From NCBI GenBank assembly GCA_938016515.1, contig CALILP010000044.1, positions 1 to 53,124 on the forward strand: DNA of 53,124 bases, in the 5' to 3' direction. The notes beneath the pieces are model-generated. The model saw only the letters and a list, made by a program, of their open reading frames with translations, was not told the DNA's origin and made no database searches. The translations under genes and the position numbers were made by a program. Below are positions 51,514 through 53,124 of this stretch, piece after piece (within the stretch, counting starts at the first letter, position 1; the number at the start of each line of letters is the position of its first letter). The DNA comes from an uncultured Paracoccaceae bacterium (GTDB lineage Bacteria > Pseudomonadota > Alphaproteobacteria > Rhodobacterales > Rhodobacteraceae).

Positions 51514-51642
51514 ATGTCTACTGGCACCAAAACCTTCATGGTTGCGGCCCTCATGGCGCTTGTCGCAATCAGCGGCAGCCTTGGGGCGTCGAACGCGCGC
51601 GCCGATGTCGTGGCCCCCATTGCGGGACACGCCGCCCACTAG
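51514..51642 (+). CDS. Short signal-peptide-like protein
   Basis: An ATG at 51514 opens a 42-residue frame with a classic signal peptide: MSTGTKTFMVAALMALVAIS, an SLGAS-NARA processing region, then a short DVVAPIAGHAAH tail before TAG. The ribosome-binding site (GCAGG) is modest. After cleavage only about a dozen residues would remain. A longer frame in another phase across this region looks non-coding. It could be a small exported peptide or the remnant of a larger gene. Confidence 0.45.
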   Translation: MSTGTKTFMVAALMALVAISGSLGASNARADVVAPIAGHAAH

Positions 51643-51672
51643 CACACCCGGCCACGTCGGCAGAGGTCTGTG

Positions 51673-52026
51673 ATGGAAAAGCATCGCGGATTTCCCGGCC
51701 GTCTTCCCGGCACTGACTTTCAATTCACCCTGCGGCGCGGGTCCAAAGATGGTGTCGCTACCAGACTGACAGAGCGCGAGCGTTACCCCGACCGCCGTCC
51801 CGCTGACCGGCGAGCTGATGCAGGTTTTATGCAGGCTTTGTGGGAACAGTTTGGCGCAGAGCCCTTTGTCCGCGGCAATCTGGACGCGGGCCGGCTAAGC
51901 TGGCTTTTGGGCCGTGAAGTGATCCCCGCTGAGGATCCGTTTGACCCTGAAAGCTATGATGCTTTGCTGCGGATCGACGTAAAGCGGGCCGCTATCAGTT
52001 TTCCTGAAATCGCGGGGCTGTCGTGA
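51673..52026 (+). CDS. Conserved-looking hypothetical protein
   Basis: This soluble protein of 117 residues has no signal or membrane segment. It is rich in Arg and Asp, with an N-terminal GFPGRLPGTDFQFTLRRGSKDG and a C-terminal half FMQALWEQFGAEPFVRGNLDAGRLSWLLGREVIPAEDP. The ATG at 51673 lies 6 bases after AGAGG. Its place between pccB and pccA suggests cotranscription with pccB, but I do not recognise the family. Confidence 0.65.
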   Translation: MEKHRGFPGRLPGTDFQFTLRRGSKDGVATRLTERERYPDRRPADRRADAGFMQALWEQFGAEPFVRGNLDAGRLSWLLGREVIPAEDPFDPESYDALLRIDVKRAAISFPEIAGLS

Positions 52027-52318
52027 TGATGGGGGCGGCATTCCAGAAAAATTCACCCTATGGTTGCAATGAATCGTTGACGGTTACTTTTGATTGTGCG
52101 ACGGTTATGTGTATTACACAGCGGTCTTTCCGCTGGTCAGCCCTCGATACTCCCCAACGGCAGCAGTACTTTGGTCGGTGCGTTTTTTTAACAAAGCGCC
52201 CGACCATTGCCGCCCGATTGTGCGCAAGAAAGCGCCGGAACCGCGATATTTCACTTGTCGTTCCGCGTGGCACGGCCCATTCATGGGGCACGGTATCAAC
52301 TTATAAGGGCACGAAAAC

Positions 52319-52528
52319 ATGCTTAAGAAAACTTGGATCATCGCAGCAGCAGCCTCATTCGCTTTGGCAGGGTGCCTGGAAACAGACCTCCAGCGTGGCG
52401 CTGTCGGCGCAGCCGCCGGTGCAGTCGCAGCTGACACACTTGGCACAGACCCAACCGCAACAGCGCTTGCCGGTGCGGCCGCTGGCCTGCTGTGTGACGA
52501 CGCGGGCATCTGCCGCCCAGCGCGCTAA
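52319..52528 (+). CDS. Small glycine-zipper-like lipoprotein
   Basis: This 69-residue predicted lipoprotein has a lipobox LAGC with Cys at about residue 19 after MLKKTWIIAAAASFALAG. The remainder is Ala/Gly-rich with repeated GAAAG-type steps (VGAAAGAVAADTLG, ALAGAAAGLL), suggesting a glycine zipper that packs in or on the membrane. It ends with two cysteines (LLCDDAGICRPAR). The 292-bp stretch before it (52027-52318) has no recognisable gene. A strong terminator follows. Confidence 0.75.
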   Translation: MLKKTWIIAAAASFALAGCLETDLQRGAVGAAAGAVAADTLGTDPTATALAGAAAGLLCDDAGICRPAR

Positions 52529-52565
52529 GACATCTACCGCGCCTGATGCGCGGACATCATCGAAT

Positions 52566-52600
52566 AATCGCCGTCGAGATTTCCCCTCGGCGGCGATTTT
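52566..52600 (+). terminator. Rho-independent terminator before pccA
   Basis: A 13-bp stem (52566-52578 with 52586-52598, including one T-G pair) surrounds a 7-base loop and runs into TTTT. It ends the small-lipoprotein transcript 20 bases before the pccA start, so pccA needs read-through or its own promoter. Confidence 0.85.
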
Positions 52601-52620
52601 GCGTTTAAAGGACCCATCAC

Positions 52621-53124
52621 ATGTTTAAGAAAATCCTCATCGCGAACCGGGGCGAGATTGCTTGCCGCGTGATCAAGACCGCCCGCAAGATGGGTATCAA
52701 GACCGTCGCGATTTATTCTGATGCTGACCGGAATGCCTTGCATGTGAAGATGGCGGATGAGGCGGTGCATATTGGGCCCGCACCTGCCAACCAGTCCTAT
52801 ATCGTGATCGACAAGGTGATGGACGCGATCAAACAGACCGGTGCCGAGGCTGTGCATCCCGGCTATGGTTTCCTGTCTGAAAACGCCAAGTTTGCCGAAG
52901 CCTTAGAGGCTGCTGGCGTTGCGTTTATCGGGCCGCCTGTAGGCGCGATTGAGAAGATGGGCGACAAGATCACGTCCAAGAAGATCGCCCAGGAGGCTGA
53001 GGTGTCGACCGTTCCCGGTTACATGGGGTTGATCGAGGATGCTGAGGACGCTGTTAAGATTTCCAACGAGGTTGGGTATCCCGTGATGATCAAGGCCTCT
53101 GCCGGTGGCGGTGGCAAGGGAATG
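52621..53124 (+). CDS. pccA: Propionyl-CoA carboxylase alpha chain (5' part)
   Basis: This is the biotin-carboxylase subunit of propionyl-CoA carboxylase, partner of PccB. The 168 visible residues show the biotin carboxylase N-domain, [19 protein letters not shown] and [15 protein letters not shown]. The start of the ATP-grasp domain follows, with the glycine-rich loop [11 protein letters not shown] at the window edge. The C-terminal biotinyl domain lies beyond the window. The ATG is 20 bases after a strong terminator hairpin. Confidence 0.94.
   Translation, partial: MFKKILIANRGEIACRVIKTARKMGIKTVAIYSDADRNALHVKMADEAVHIGPAPANQSYIVIDKVMDAIKQTGAEAVHPGYGFLSENAKFAEALEAAGVAFIGPPVGAIEKMGDKITSKKIAQEAEVSTVPGYMGLIEDAEDAVKISNEVGYPVMIKASAGGGGKGM

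Noticed and set aside
51302-51673. 123-codon plus-strand frame after the exported protein
   Set aside because: Composition is irregular, no start signal is good, and it overlaps a better signal-peptide frame at 51514; likely non-coding.

Overview
The window reads as chromosome of a marine alphaproteobacterium of the Roseobacter group (Rhodobacterales). This placement is an inference from gene content: betICBA order, an ScfR-type regulator beside pccB, an alpha-type RNase P RNA, gatCA, an L-carnitine dehydrogenase-thioesterase fusion, and many ATGA-coupled operons. No transposase, integrase, phage gene, tRNA, rRNA or CRISPR array is visible. Two genes look inactivated: a ceramidase-like gene at the left edge (nonsense codon plus frameshift) and a hisN-like phosphatase (a single TAG).

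Layout. 1-5.2 kb is housekeeping: ceramidase pseudogene, gatC-gatA, an excalibur-like lipoprotein, an N-acetylmuramoyl-L-alanine amidase, RNase P RNA (rnpB), a PAS protein and rpmG with its terminator. 5.2-10.1 kb holds a translationally coupled trio (PLP lyase, M24 peptidase, Asp/Glu-racemase-like enzyme) plus a YejA-like binding protein. The trio resembles part of the ectoine-utilisation set eutA/B/D, but its substrate is unknown. 10.1-20.3 kb is an almost complete oligo-alginate system: GntR regulator, AlgS-AlgM1-AlgM2-AlgQ type ABC importer, PL15 exo-lyase, DEH reductase, KdgF and KdgK. Related TAGTATAC(C/T)A palindromes stand before algS and between kdgF and kdgK.

20.3-27.7 kb is quaternary-amine catabolism. 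A CoA-dependent three-gene operon (acyl-CoA dehydrogenase, ADP-forming-type CoA ligase, CaiD-like hydratase) is divergent from a GlxA/CdhR-type AraC regulator, a dehydrocarnitine-cleavage enzyme and carnitine dehydrogenase fused to a thioesterase. 27.8-36.9 kb mixes a Bax-inhibitor-1 protein, a quinone oxidoreductase, a small XRE regulator, the broken hisN, two convergent purine deaminases, MgtE, 5-formyl-THF cyclo-ligase and a YmdB-like phosphodiesterase. 37-40.7 kb has an SLC13 permease, YebC and an EamA exporter, with inverted and tandem intergenic repeats. 40.9-46.4 kb is betI-betC-betB-betA (choline-O-sulfate to glycine betaine). 46.5 kb to the end is a propionyl-CoA carboxylase locus: ScfR/PccR regulator, an MFS efflux pump, pccB, small unknown genes and the start of pccA, with three TTTGCAAA boxes before pccB.

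How the parts combine. The cell appears equipped for algal products: alginate oligomers, carnitine (possibly also gamma-butyrobetaine) and choline sulfate. The last two converge on glycine betaine. No extracellular alginate endolyase is present here, so the alginate module looks like a scavenger of oligomers released by other organisms.
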